This document shows positions 46,427-55,603 of a stretch of 64,000 bases of DNA, piece after piece. The notes under the pieces are model-generated. The model made no database searches. It saw nothing but the letters and a program-made list of their open reading frames with translations, and was not told the origin of the DNA. Location: positions 51,664-115,663 of the forward strand of contig CAKTEF010000003.1 in NCBI GenBank assembly GCA_934547065.1, given 5' to 3'. The stretch is from an uncultured Faecalibacterium sp. GTDB lineage: Bacteria; Bacillota; Clostridia; Oscillospirales; Ruminococcaceae. Within the stretch, counting starts at the first letter, position 1; each line of letters starts with the position of its first letter. The position numbers and the translations under genes are program-made.

Positions 46427-46629
46427 ATTACAGCCAAACGGCAGTCTTATATGAAATAGTTCAAGAAATAAAACAATTGTGGCGAAAAACGGAAACGATC
46501 GCAGAATTTGCACAAAAAGTTTCAGCGTTTTGAAGGAAAATCTGAAAAATGGACCGGAACTCTTTTGCGCAGAACAGGTCAGGATAAAAGCCGGAGCTGC
46601 AACGGCAAAACCCGGAGGAGTGTGCAGAT

Positions 46630-47142
46630 ATGGCAGAGCGGGAACTGCGGCGGATGAGCCGCACGGAGTTGATCGAGATCATCTATGCGCTCAAGCAGCA
46701 GGAAGACGAGCTGGAACAGCAGAACGCCGCGCTGAAACAGCAGCTGGCGGACCGCGCTTTGCGGGTGGAACAGGCCGGCTCCATTGCGGAGGCTGCGCTG
46801 GGCCTGAACCGGGTATTTGAGGCGGCGCAGGCTGCGGCGGACGATTACCTGAACGCCGTCAAGGCCGCCAACGCCGGGACACAGGCCCAGGCGGACCGGA
46901 TCCTTGCCCGGGCACAGGCCCAGGCAGAGGACATCCGCGCACAGGCCAGGAGAGAGGCGGAGCAGACCCTGGCTCAGGCGGAACAGAAGCGTGCCCGCGT
47001 GGAAGCCGACTGTGCCGCACGCCTGGGCCGCACCGAACAGGAAGTGCGCGCCCGGTGGGACGCATTTGAACACAGCGCCAGCGAGATTTTGGACCACTGC
47101 GGCAGCATCGAGGTCCTGCCGCCGGAAAGAGGTGCCGAATGA
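46630..47142 (+). CDS. Coiled-coil protein at the head of the pilus operon
   Basis: 170 residues, almost wholly helical: two coiled-coil stretches (about 15-45 and 75-140, rich in Ala, Gln, Glu, Arg). No signal peptide or membrane helix, so cytoplasmic, perhaps membrane-associated like DivIVA-type scaffold proteins. GGAGGAG precedes the ATG and the stop overlaps the signal peptidase start. Conserved position before a signal peptidase and pilins would suggest a role in positioning secretion; this is inference. Confidence 0.6.
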   Translation: MAERELRRMSRTELIEIIYALKQQEDELEQQNAALKQQLADRALRVEQAGSIAEAALGLNRVFEAAQAAADDYLNAVKAANAGTQAQADRILARAQAQAEDIRAQARREAEQTLAQAEQKRARVEADCAARLGRTEQEVRARWDAFEHSASEILDHCGSIEVLPPERGAE

Positions 47143-47729
47143 AACCGCAAGTTGGAAAGCGTATCGACATCCCGTCCATGGATGCCGTGGATGCCGAGCG
47201 CAAGCGGCTGGCCTACCGCAGCCGTTACCGCCGGGTGCTGCGCAGCACCGTGTATGCGCTGGTGGTAGTGGCCGCCGTGGCGGTGCTGCTGGCAACGCTG
47301 TTTCTGCCGGTGCTTCAAGTCTCCGGCGACAGCATGAATCCCACGCTGCAAAACGGCGACGTGATCCTGCTGCTCAAGACCGATCACCTGAAAACCGGCG
47401 ATCTGTGCGGGTTTTACTGGCAGAACAAGCTGCTGCTCAAGCGGATCATCGGCGGGCCGGGGGATGTGATCAACATTGCTCCGGACGGCAGGGTGAGTGT
47501 GAACGGCGAGGAGCTGGACGAGCCCTATGTGGACGAGCTGGCTCTGGGCGAGTGTGATATCAAGTTTCCGTATCAGGTGCCGGACAATCGCTATTTTGTC
47601 ATGGGCGACCACCGCACCACGTCCATCGACAGCCGGAGCACGGTGATCGGCTGTGTGGAAAAAAGTCAGATCGTTGGCAGGGTGTTTTTGAGGGTACTGC
47701 CCCTGTCCGGCATTTCGTTGATACACTGA
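47139..47729 (+). CDS. lepB: Signal peptidase I
   Basis: 196 residues. One N-terminal membrane helix (about 35-58), then SGDSMNPTL with catalytic Ser65, LLKRIIGGPGD with Lys101, and MGDHRTTSIDSR near the end: the Ser-Lys dyad family of type I signal peptidases. Located inside the pilus operon, so probably dedicated to pilin and adhesin precursors, as seen in several Gram-positive pilus islands. It overlaps the coiled-coil gene and ends 12 bases before the adhesin. Confidence 0.94.
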   Translation: MKPQVGKRIDIPSMDAVDAERKRLAYRSRYRRVLRSTVYALVVVAAVAVLLATLFLPVLQVSGDSMNPTLQNGDVILLLKTDHLKTGDLCGFYWQNKLLLKRIIGGPGDVINIAPDGRVSVNGEELDEPYVDELALGECDIKFPYQVPDNRYFVMGDHRTTSIDSRSTVIGCVEKSQIVGRVFLRVLPLSGISLIH

Positions 47730-47741
47730 GGAGATTCCAAG

Positions 47742-50700
47742 ATGAGAGATCGTTTGAACGAAGCAATTCAGACTATCCAGGATCGGCGGCACAAAGCCCG
47801 GCGCTACGGGCTGGTGATGGCGGTCCTGGCGCTGCTGACCCTGCTTTGTGTCAGCTGGCGGCTGCATCAGGTGGGCATTTCGATGACCGCAGACGATGAG
47901 CTTTACCACTGCGGCTACGAGGCGCACGAGCACACGGAGGAATGCTATACCGATACCCTGGTGTGCGGCTACGAGGAGGGGGAGCTGGAAAACCCGGTGG
48001 ACCCGGAGCCTGAAGCGGAGCCGGAACCCGAAGAACCCATGTACGAGGAGCATCATCACACCGACGCGTGCTACGAGGAGCATGAGGAGCTGATCTGCGA
48101 TCAGGAGGAGCATGTCCACGAGGACTATTGCTACGATGCCGAGACCGGCGAACTGCTGGACAACCAGGAGGAGCACGAGCACGACGACTCCTGCTACGAG
48201 ACCGTGCGGGAGCTGGTGTGCGGCTACGAGGAGGGCGAGCTGATCCCGGTGGAGGAGAACACTGCCGAGCCGGAAGAACCCGTGGACCCGGAGCCTGCAG
48301 AAGAACCGGTGTACCATCACCATACCGAGGCCTGCTACGAAAAAGAGCTGACCTGCACCATCCCGGAGCATGAGCACACCGCCGCCTGCCTGGCCGACCG
48401 GGATGCCGATGTGGAGGACGACTCCGATTGGGAGCAGTTCGTCCAGCCGGAGACCAGCAGCTGGAACGAGGCCCTGATCCAGGTGGCAAAGGATCAGCTG
48501 GGCTACACCGAGAGCCTGCACAACTTTGAGCTGGCCGCCGACGGTGAGACCGAGCGCCACTACACCCGCTACGGCACCTGGTACGGCAACCCCTACGGCG
48601 CGTGGGACGTGATGTTTGCCGCGTTCTGCCAGCATTATGCCGGCATCCCGGATGCCGTGATCCCCCAGCGCGCGGGTCTGTATGCGCTGCGCACCGACTT
48701 GGCGAAAGTGAACCCGGACTGCCTGCTGGACGGCGGCGCGAAAGCCGCCCCCGGCGACCTGGTTACTTATTATAATAGTGAGGGCGAGGAGACCATCGGC
48801 ATTGTGACCGAGGCCGACGAGACCGCCCTGACCGTGATCTCCGGTGCCGTGGACGGCGCGGTGGCCGAGGTGCAGATCACCCGCGCCGATGTCACCAACA
48901 CCATCTCGGTGACGATGGCTTATAGGCGCTACACCGGTGCATCGGATGCGGACGAAGATGCCGATGCCGAATCCCCGTGGAGGACCCTGGAAAGCGACGA
49001 GCAGTCGGCGTTTGAGGTGAAAGCGGCAGTTGGTGTTGATACAACGATCGACAAAAAACAGGCCTATGACCTTTCCGGCATTACAAACGATCATGGAGCT
49101 CTTGCGGTCAAGATCAAAGTCCGCGATGGTGACGATCAGCCGTGGCGCGATAGGAAAGACGGAGAGAAGCTGACCGATGGTCAGACGATCCGCTTTGATC
49201 TGGATTTCACAGCCCCGGGCGGGACCTTGAAAGATCAAAACGGCAAGCTGACGCGGATCCTTTACTATCAGCTGCCCGAAGGCTTGGCTTCGAAACCGGA
49301 TACCGGTACGGTTTACAACACCGTAACCAAGGAACCCATTGGCACACTGGATGTGGATGCAAATGGCTTTATGGTCCTTCGCTTGAACGATGATGTCAAC
49401 CTGGATGCTGACTTTGAGGCCAACCTTTATGTGCAGGCCGAGATCAAGATGAAGGGTGGTGTCCACGAGGAAGAAATCAAGTTCCCTGGTACAGGTACCA
49501 CCGTTACGGTTTACAGCAAGCGCGATCTGACCGTGACAAAAGAGGGCAGTGAGAAGATCAAATACGATGAAAAGGGGCCCTATCTGGAATTTACGGTCAC
49601 AGCATCTTCGGTGAACGGTACAGCGGATAAAACCATTGACATTTCGGATGCGATCACAGCAACAGGCTCCAATGGCTCCATGCTGGGTTCTTACGATGAT
49701 TTCAAGCTGGTTGGCCCGGACGGGAATGAAATCAATCCGGGTACGAAGCTGACAAAATCAGATGATGGTAAGAGCTTCTCGATTAAGGGCTTGCCTGCCC
49801 TGCCGAAAGACAGCGCCTACACGCTGACCTATAAGTACCGCCTGGACGGCACCAAGCACCCCAACGGGAAATTTGGCAATACTGCACAGGCACAGTATGA
49901 TGGCCAGAAAGAGCCAAGCGAGGACGTGTGGACGAAAGATTATTCTGCAATCGTCACAAAAACCAGCGGGTTCGGTATTGAGGATTTGAAGTTCAGGCGA
50001 GTCTACTGGGAGATCACGGTAGAAAACCCGGATGGAAAGGATCTGGGCAAGCTGGGCTATGTTTTGACCGATACGGTGCGGACATCGGGCGCAACGATCA
50101 AGGGCAATGTGACGATCGATCCCCAAACCAATACCGATACGATCGTGGCCAATGGCCAGGCGGGATTCACCTATGAATTCCCGGAAGGCTCTACCAAGAA
50201 AAAGTACACCTTTACTTATTATACGAACATCGTCACAGGAAGCGACCCGACAAAGCTGAATATCCAGAACGATGTTGACCTGAAAAAGGGCGATACCGTG
50301 ATCGATAAGACCACCGGTTCTGCAACGCAGGGCGGTGCAGTGGCAGGTACGCTCAAAAGAAAGGCATGGGATAATATTCAGGAGCAGACTGACGGCTCGG
50401 GCATGATGAGTTGGAACATTACCGTCAAGACAAGCCCGACCTCTGATGCTGCCCGCTTCACCGCAACGGATACATTCCAGCTCCCCACGGCAGACAAATA
50501 TACGACAACTGCGGACCATTATGCATTGAAAGGCGAATTGGAAACGCAGCTGAAAGCGGGAATGGTGGTTTTCACTCCGGACGGACCGAAATATGGCGAC
50601 AGCTACGGTAATATCTTCAACGCAGATGGCATAGTGAAAAACGACGCGTATGCAGGCCTGAAAGTGGAGTTTCATTTTTACAGCAGCGCAGATGCAAGCA

Positions 50701-53129
50701 ATGCGACTGAAGTGACGGATGATAATGGAAAAGTCCGCCGCTTTACGATCACCCTGGATTGGAGCGATGCAAAAAATCAGAAGAACGCAGGCCTGTATAT
50801 CACGCAGATCAATGTCAATGATTACAGGAGCTATGTGGATGACCTGAGCAAGCTGACGCAGGATGTCAAGTGGACCATTCCAAACCTGCTGACGTGCGAC
50901 ACCGGTGTGAATAGCGGCGATCAGTATGAGTACAAGAAAGAGACCCCGACGGAAAAGCAGATGGAGCTGCAAAAACTGGTCACCGCAGAAGAAGATGCTA
51001 CCGACTTTAAGGAAAAGCTTTCTTCGTCGATCGAGTACAAAGAGGATGGCACAACCTTCTGGTATGAGCTGTGGATCAAAAACCCGTCCAAGTCTTTCAG
51101 CATCGAGGATACGCTGCCCAGCGGCCTGGAATACACCGGAACGTACTATGTTGGTGTCAACAGCGGCAAAGGCAACGGAAGAAAGAAGCTGGCCGCATTT
51201 GCGGAGAATGATTTTACCGGAGCCGGGTATCTGACCATTCAAAAAGAGATGGTCGGGGAGCGCCAGCGCCTGACCTTTACGCTGAACAATCTGGATACTG
51301 TGACAGTAAAGGATGGCAGTGGAATCGCCGTGCTGTTCCAAGTGAAAGTAAACGACAGCGATTACTGGAACGACATCACCAACGAACAGAGCAAGACCTA
51401 CTCCAACACGGCAACCGGTTCCTGGGATCAGAAAAATACGGATACGGTGGATGCCACGGTAGAACGCAAAAACTTCTATATGGACAAAGTGGGCGAACCG
51501 GACAAGGACGATAAAACCCGCGTCAACTACACCGTGACCATCAACACGGGCGGGCGGAACCTGCTGAACAAGACCGGACTTCTGACCGTAAAAGACAGCT
51601 TCACCGTGCCAAAGGATGTGACCGCTGCGGTGGACCCGGATTCCATCAAGCTGGTTGCAAATGGTGTGGACGTGACGGATACCGACCTCAAGACGCTGCT
51701 TGTACCGCGTGAGGGCACGGTGGATTCCAGCGGAAAAACGACCTATACCATCCAGGCTTCGGTGCCGGATGGGCAGGAATATCAGCTGGCGTACACGTAT
51801 GTCATCACGGCAGACGACAGCATGAGCGACATGAAACTGACGCTGGTCAACAGCGTGGAGCTGGCGGGCCATGTGGCCAAGACAGACAATATGGACTTTA
51901 AGCTCCCGTCCAGCGGCGGTACGGGTACCAGCGAGAGCGATTTTGACATCCTCAAGCTGCTCAAGGTGGAACAAAACCGTGAGAACAAGGTGCTGAAAGA
52001 TGCAAAATTCACGCTGTCCAAGTACGAAAATGGCACTTGGACTTCCGTGAATGAAAACGTTGAAACCGGTGCAGATGGTACGTTTGTTTTTGCGACCAAA
52101 GAAAAGGGCGGCTACCAGCAGGTGGTTAACTACAACACGCTGTACAAGCTGGTGGAGACCGAGGCACCCTCTGGCTACGAGAAAACGGACAAAGCTTATT
52201 ACTTCATCCTGATGCCCATCAACGAGACGGACACGGCAGCTGCCTATCGGGCGGCGACCGGCGGCATCGGCCTTGTGGGCGATATGACGCAGGACGAGAA
52301 AGACTCCATCTTCTACGGCCAGCACGGCCCCACCAAGACGCTGCAGGTTGACAACGCCGCGCAGAAGCTGTGGGTGACAAAGGCCTGGGTGGACGAAAAG
52401 GGCTTTACCATCCGGGGCAGCAATCTCCCGGAGGTTACGGTACAGCTTTATCGGTACCCGGCCGACGGCACACCGGCACAAAAGGAGAAAGTTGGCGAGC
52501 CGGTCACCCTCTCGGATACCAAGGGCTGGACGCATGAGTTCACCGGGCTGGAAACGGGTTATTGCTACTTTGTGGAAGAATTGAACGTGCCCAAAGGTTA
52601 CACTGTGACCTACTCCAAGCAGGAGGGGCTGGTCAGTGGCGACCGCGTGACCATCACCAACCACAAAAAGGCAACCGAGCTGAGGGTGGAAAAGCTCTGG
52701 CAGGATGAAAACGGCGCGGACCTGGAGGGCACAGACCTTGCCAGCCTGCAAGCCGTGGTAAAGCTTTACAGCTACAAGCCGGGCGAGCAAAAGCCCCAGA
52801 CCCCTGCGGGCAGCCCGGTGGAGACTGCAACGCTGAACGCGAAAAACGGCTGGGTGTACACGTTCAAGGGCCTTGACCCGGACAAGCTCTACTATGTGGT
52901 AGAGGAACCGGTCAGCGGCTTTGAAGTGACCTACCAAAACAATGAGGGTGTGCTGCCGGGTGAAACGATCACCCTGACCAACACCCGCAAGGCGAGCGCC
53001 GGGTACGAGCTGCCCTCCACGGGCGGCACCGGCACAAAACGGAATACAGCAGGCGGCTTCCTGTTGATGGGCGCTGCACTGGTGTGTGGTGTGATCTTCC
53101 GGCGCAGACGGGAAAGGAGGGGCGGCTGA
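47742..53129 (+). CDS. Large LPXTG-anchored pilus tip adhesin with Cys/His-rich region and CHAP-like domain
   Basis: 1795 residues. In order: short cytoplasmic start and membrane helix (22-42); a Cys/His/Glu-rich repeat region (about 54-215) with recurring HTEECY, HTDACY, HTEACY and VCGYEEGEL units; a CHAP/NlpC-like domain (about 239-400) in which the usual Cys of YGxWCAMF is Asp (GAWDVMF), so catalysis is doubtful; a long beta-sandwich stalk (about 430-1380); an internal LPSSG (1388-1392); a SpaA-like domain (about 1395-1510, ETEAPSGYE); two CnaB domains (about 1540-1750); and LPSTG (1757-1761) with helix and RRRRERR tail. The stalk DNA is noticeably richer in A and T than either end. Confidence 0.88.
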   Translation: MRDRLNEAIQTIQDRRHKARRYGLVMAVLALLTLLCVSWRLHQVGISMTADDELYHCGYEAHEHTEECYTDTLVCGYEEGELENPVDPEPEAEPEPEEPMYEEHHHTDACYEEHEELICDQEEHVHEDYCYDAETGELLDNQEEHEHDDSCYETVRELVCGYEEGELIPVEENTAEPEEPVDPEPAEEPVYHHHTEACYEKELTCTIPEHEHTAACLADRDADVEDDSDWEQFVQPETSSWNEALIQVAKDQLGYTESLHNFELAADGETERHYTRYGTWYGNPYGAWDVMFAAFCQHYAGIPDAVIPQRAGLYALRTDLAKVNPDCLLDGGAKAAPGDLVTYYNSEGEETIGIVTEADETALTVISGAVDGAVAEVQITRADVTNTISVTMAYRRYTGASDADEDADAESPWRTLESDEQSAFEVKAAVGVDTTIDKKQAYDLSGITNDHGALAVKIKVRDGDDQPWRDRKDGEKLTDGQTIRFDLDFTAPGGTLKDQNGKLTRILYYQLPEGLASKPDTGTVYNTVTKEPIGTLDVDANGFMVLRLNDDVNLDADFEANLYVQAEIKMKGGVHEEEIKFPGTGTTVTVYSKRDLTVTKEGSEKIKYDEKGPYLEFTVTASSVNGTADKTIDISDAITATGSNGSMLGSYDDFKLVGPDGNEINPGTKLTKSDDGKSFSIKGLPALPKDSAYTLTYKYRLDGTKHPNGKFGNTAQAQYDGQKEPSEDVWTKDYSAIVTKTSGFGIEDLKFRRVYWEITVENPDGKDLGKLGYVLTDTVRTSGATIKGNVTIDPQTNTDTIVANGQAGFTYEFPEGSTKKKYTFTYYTNIVTGSDPTKLNIQNDVDLKKGDTVIDKTTGSATQGGAVAGTLKRKAWDNIQEQTDGSGMMSWNITVKTSPTSDAARFTATDTFQLPTADKYTTTADHYALKGELETQLKAGMVVFTPDGPKYGDSYGNIFNADGIVKNDAYAGLKVEFHFYSSADASNATEVTDDNGKVRRFTITLDWSDAKNQKNAGLYITQINVNDYRSYVDDLSKLTQDVKWTIPNLLTCDTGVNSGDQYEYKKETPTEKQMELQKLVTAEEDATDFKEKLSSSIEYKEDGTTFWYELWIKNPSKSFSIEDTLPSGLEYTGTYYVGVNSGKGNGRKKLAAFAENDFTGAGYLTIQKEMVGERQRLTFTLNNLDTVTVKDGSGIAVLFQVKVNDSDYWNDITNEQSKTYSNTATGSWDQKNTDTVDATVERKNFYMDKVGEPDKDDKTRVNYTVTINTGGRNLLNKTGLLTVKDSFTVPKDVTAAVDPDSIKLVANGVDVTDTDLKTLLVPREGTVDSSGKTTYTIQASVPDGQEYQLAYTYVITADDSMSDMKLTLVNSVELAGHVAKTDNMDFKLPSSGGTGTSESDFDILKLLKVEQNRENKVLKDAKFTLSKYENGTWTSVNENVETGADGTFVFATKEKGGYQQVVNYNTLYKLVETEAPSGYEKTDKAYYFILMPINETDTAAAYRAATGGIGLVGDMTQDEKDSIFYGQHGPTKTLQVDNAAQKLWVTKAWVDEKGFTIRGSNLPEVTVQLYRYPADGTPAQKEKVGEPVTLSDTKGWTHEFTGLETGYCYFVEELNVPKGYTVTYSKQEGLVSGDRVTITNHKKATELRVEKLWQDENGADLEGTDLASLQAVVKLYSYKPGEQKPQTPAGSPVETATLNAKNGWVYTFKGLDPDKLYYVVEEPVSGFEVTYQNNEGVLPGETITLTNTRKASAGYELPSTGGTGTKRNTAGGFLLMGAALVCGVIFRRRRERRGG

Positions 53130-53130
53130 A

Positions 53131-53166
53131 CCCTGCACCTCCTGCGGCACAGCCTGCGCTGCAGGG
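53131..53166 (+). other. Hairpin between adhesin and major pilin genes
   Basis: CCCTGCA and TGCAGGG arms with no T run after them. Not a terminator; it may protect or separate the pilin message. Confidence 0.45.
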
Positions 53167-53215
53167 AATCACACTTGGGATAAAGAAATAATTCAAACAT
53201 AAAGGAGAAAAAAAG

Positions 53216-54673
53216 ATGAAATATGCAAAAAAGCTGCTGGCAGCTCTGCTGGCGCTGGCCATGATGCTGGCCATGGCTGTTCCGGCGTTTGCAGCTACGG
53301 GCACCTTTAACACAACAAAGGGCACCATTACCATCAACAAGGCGGTCAGCGGCCAGACCTACAAAATTTACCGCATTTTTGACCTGGAAAGCTTTGATGA
53401 TGGTAATAACGCATATTCCTATAAGCTGAACACGGCATGGAACGGGTTTAAGGATTACACCGATGCAAACACGTTCTTTACTGTTAGCGCACAAGGCTAT
53501 ATCGAGTGGGCAGAAGGCAAGCACAACACGGAGAGTGCAGCCGAATTTGCCAAGCTGGCAAAGGCCTATCTTGCAGAGCATACGGAAATTACGCCGATTA
53601 AGTCTCAAGAAGCAACCGGCGAGACGGTTACGTTTACGGACATGGATCTGGGCTACTATCTGGTGGACACTTCGCTGGGTACCCTGCTCAGCCTGAACAC
53701 CTCCAAGCCGAATGCTACGATCGACGAAAAGAATGTGGCACCGACCATTGATAAAGTTGTTTCTGCTAATGGCACCAATTACGGCGCAAGCAGCGATGCC
53801 CAGATCGGCGACACCGTTTACTACAAGGTCACCATCCACGCCAAGAAAGGTGCCGAGGGCTATGTCCTGAACGATACCATGTCCGAGGGCCTGACCTTTA
53901 ACAATGATATCGTGATCAAGAATGGTGCTAATAACCTGACGGCTGGCACCGATTATACCGTCAAGACCGGTGAGGACGCTAAGCCGTATACCTTTGTGGT
54001 GGAGTTTGCCCAGAACTACCTGAATGGCCTGACGACTGATGCTGACCTGGAAGTTACTTACACCGCAACCCTGAACGAGAAAGCTAAGGTTGGCGTTGCC
54101 GACACCAACAAGGCAAAGTTGGAGTACGGCGAAAAGCACGATACCGTGGAAAAAAAGACCACGACCAATACTTACAAGTTTGACCTGGTCAAGATCGACG
54201 GCAGCAACAAAAAACTGATCGACGGCGCACTGTTTAAGCTGTACGAAGATCAGGACTGCACGAAAGTGGTCAAGTTTACTGTGAACGGCACCACTTATAA
54301 AGTTTCCACGGCAGCGGAGGGAACCACCGATACCATCGCCGTTACGAACGGCATGGTGACCATTGAGGGCCTGGACAAAAAGATCTACTACCTGAAAGAA
54401 ACGCAGGCTCCCTCCGGTTATAACACGCTGACCGGTTACGTTGATGTCAATGTGTCCGAAGATACTGTCCGTGCAAACGTGACGACTACCACTTCTGCCG
54501 ATGGTACGTTCTATATCACCGGCGGTAAGCCTATTGAGAACAACAAGGGTACCCTCCTGCCCTCCACCGGCGGCATCGGCACCACCATCTTCTATGTGAT
54601 CGGCGGCGGCCTGATGGTGGCGGCAGCGGTCCTGCTCATCACCAAAAAGCGGATGGAAAACAAAGACAACTGA
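53216..54673 (+). CDS. SpaH/EbpB-type major pilin, LPXTG-anchored
   Basis: 485 residues. Signal peptide with cleavage after AFA (about 27). A SpaH-like N-terminal domain, then VAPTIDKVV, whose Lys180 is the candidate pilin-motif lysine for polymerisation; a central isopeptide-type domain (GDTVYYKVTI); a C-terminal CnaB domain with the E-box stretch YYLKETQAPSGYN; and LPSTG (448-452) with membrane helix and basic tail. Class C sortase joins LPST to the lysine of the next subunit. AAAGGAG precedes the ATG. Confidence 0.93.
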   Translation: MKYAKKLLAALLALAMMLAMAVPAFAATGTFNTTKGTITINKAVSGQTYKIYRIFDLESFDDGNNAYSYKLNTAWNGFKDYTDANTFFTVSAQGYIEWAEGKHNTESAAEFAKLAKAYLAEHTEITPIKSQEATGETVTFTDMDLGYYLVDTSLGTLLSLNTSKPNATIDEKNVAPTIDKVVSANGTNYGASSDAQIGDTVYYKVTIHAKKGAEGYVLNDTMSEGLTFNNDIVIKNGANNLTAGTDYTVKTGEDAKPYTFVVEFAQNYLNGLTTDADLEVTYTATLNEKAKVGVADTNKAKLEYGEKHDTVEKKTTTNTYKFDLVKIDGSNKKLIDGALFKLYEDQDCTKVVKFTVNGTTYKVSTAAEGTTDTIAVTNGMVTIEGLDKKIYYLKETQAPSGYNTLTGYVDVNVSEDTVRANVTTTTSADGTFYITGGKPIENNKGTLLPSTGGIGTTIFYVIGGGLMVAAAVLLITKKRMENKDN

Positions 54674-54698
54674 GAACTGCCCGTTCTCCCAAAATAAG

Positions 54699-54717
54699 AG
54701 GGGCCGCAAGGCCCCCG
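54699..54717 (+). other. Hairpin between major pilin and sortase genes
   Basis: GGGGCC and GGCCCC arms with a GCAA loop and no T run; may lower downstream expression or mark a processing site. Confidence 0.4.
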
Positions 54718-54748
54718 AATGAATCCTGATAACATTAGGGAGTAGCCC

Positions 54749-55603
54749 ATGAAAAAGCACCTCAGCACAATTTTATTAGTCCTGGTCTTTCTCGTGGGTC
54801 TATCCGTGGTGTTATACCCCACCGTCAGCGATTGGGTCAACCGCCGGAACGCCTCGCGCGCGCTGGTCAGCTACGACGAGACGGTGAACGCCCTCTCCGA
54901 TGCCGACTACGAAGCCTGCTTTGCCGCGGCGGACGATTACAACCGCCGCCTGGCCGCCACCGAGAACGCGTTCTACAAGCCAGAACTCGTCAGCGGCTAT
55001 GAGCAGACGCTGGATCTTTCCGGCACCGGCATTATGGGCTACATCACCATCCAAAAGATCGGGGTGGAGCTGCCCATCTACCACGGCACCGGCGAGGGCG
55101 TTCTGCAGGTGGCCGCCGGGCACCTGCAGGGTTCCAGCCTGCCGGTGGGCGGCGCGGGCACCCACGCGGTCATTTCGGCCCACCGGGGCCTGCCCAGCGC
55201 AAAGCTGTTCACCAACCTCGACGAGCTGGAAGTGGGCGACACCTTTACCGTCACCGTGCTGGACCGGGTGCTGACCTATGAGGTGGACTTGATCTCCATC
55301 GTCCTGCCAAACGAGACAGACCTGCTTCAGCCCGCGCCGGGCAAGGACTACCTGACCCTGATGACCTGCACCCCCTACGGCATCAACACCCACCGCCTTT
55401 TGGTGCGCGGACACCGGGTGGAGACCGTGGAGAACCAGAAACATATCCGTGTGACCGCCGATGCGGTCCGTGTTCAGCCTGCCGTGGTGGCTCCGCTGCT
55501 GGCGGTGCCGCTGCTGGTGCTGCTGGGCGCGGGGGCGGCGGCCGTGGTACACATCCGCAAACGCAACAAAACCGCAAGAGGTGAAAATCATGAAACGCAT
55601 TAA
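54749..55603 (+). CDS. Class C sortase (pilin polymerase)
   Basis: 284 residues. N-terminal membrane helix (6-24), the class C lid region with a DLS/GT block (TLDLSGTGIMGYITI), catalytic His145 (SAHRGL), Cys207 (LMTCTPYG) and Arg in THRLLVRGHRV, and a C-terminal membrane helix (about 248-270), the two-helix layout of pilus sortases. It polymerises the major pilin. The start follows ATTAGGGAG. Its end overlaps the next gene by 14 bases. Confidence 0.95.
   Translation: MKKHLSTILLVLVFLVGLSVVLYPTVSDWVNRRNASRALVSYDETVNALSDADYEACFAAADDYNRRLAATENAFYKPELVSGYEQTLDLSGTGIMGYITIQKIGVELPIYHGTGEGVLQVAAGHLQGSSLPVGGAGTHAVISAHRGLPSAKLFTNLDELEVGDTFTVTVLDRVLTYEVDLISIVLPNETDLLQPAPGKDYLTLMTCTPYGINTHRLLVRGHRVETVENQKHIRVTADAVRVQPAVVAPLLAVPLLVLLGAGAAAVVHIRKRNKTARGENHETH

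Noticed and set aside
49758-53150. 1130-codon minus-strand open frame across the adhesin
   Set aside because: Antisense shadow of a repetitive surface protein gene with a clear sense-strand domain order.
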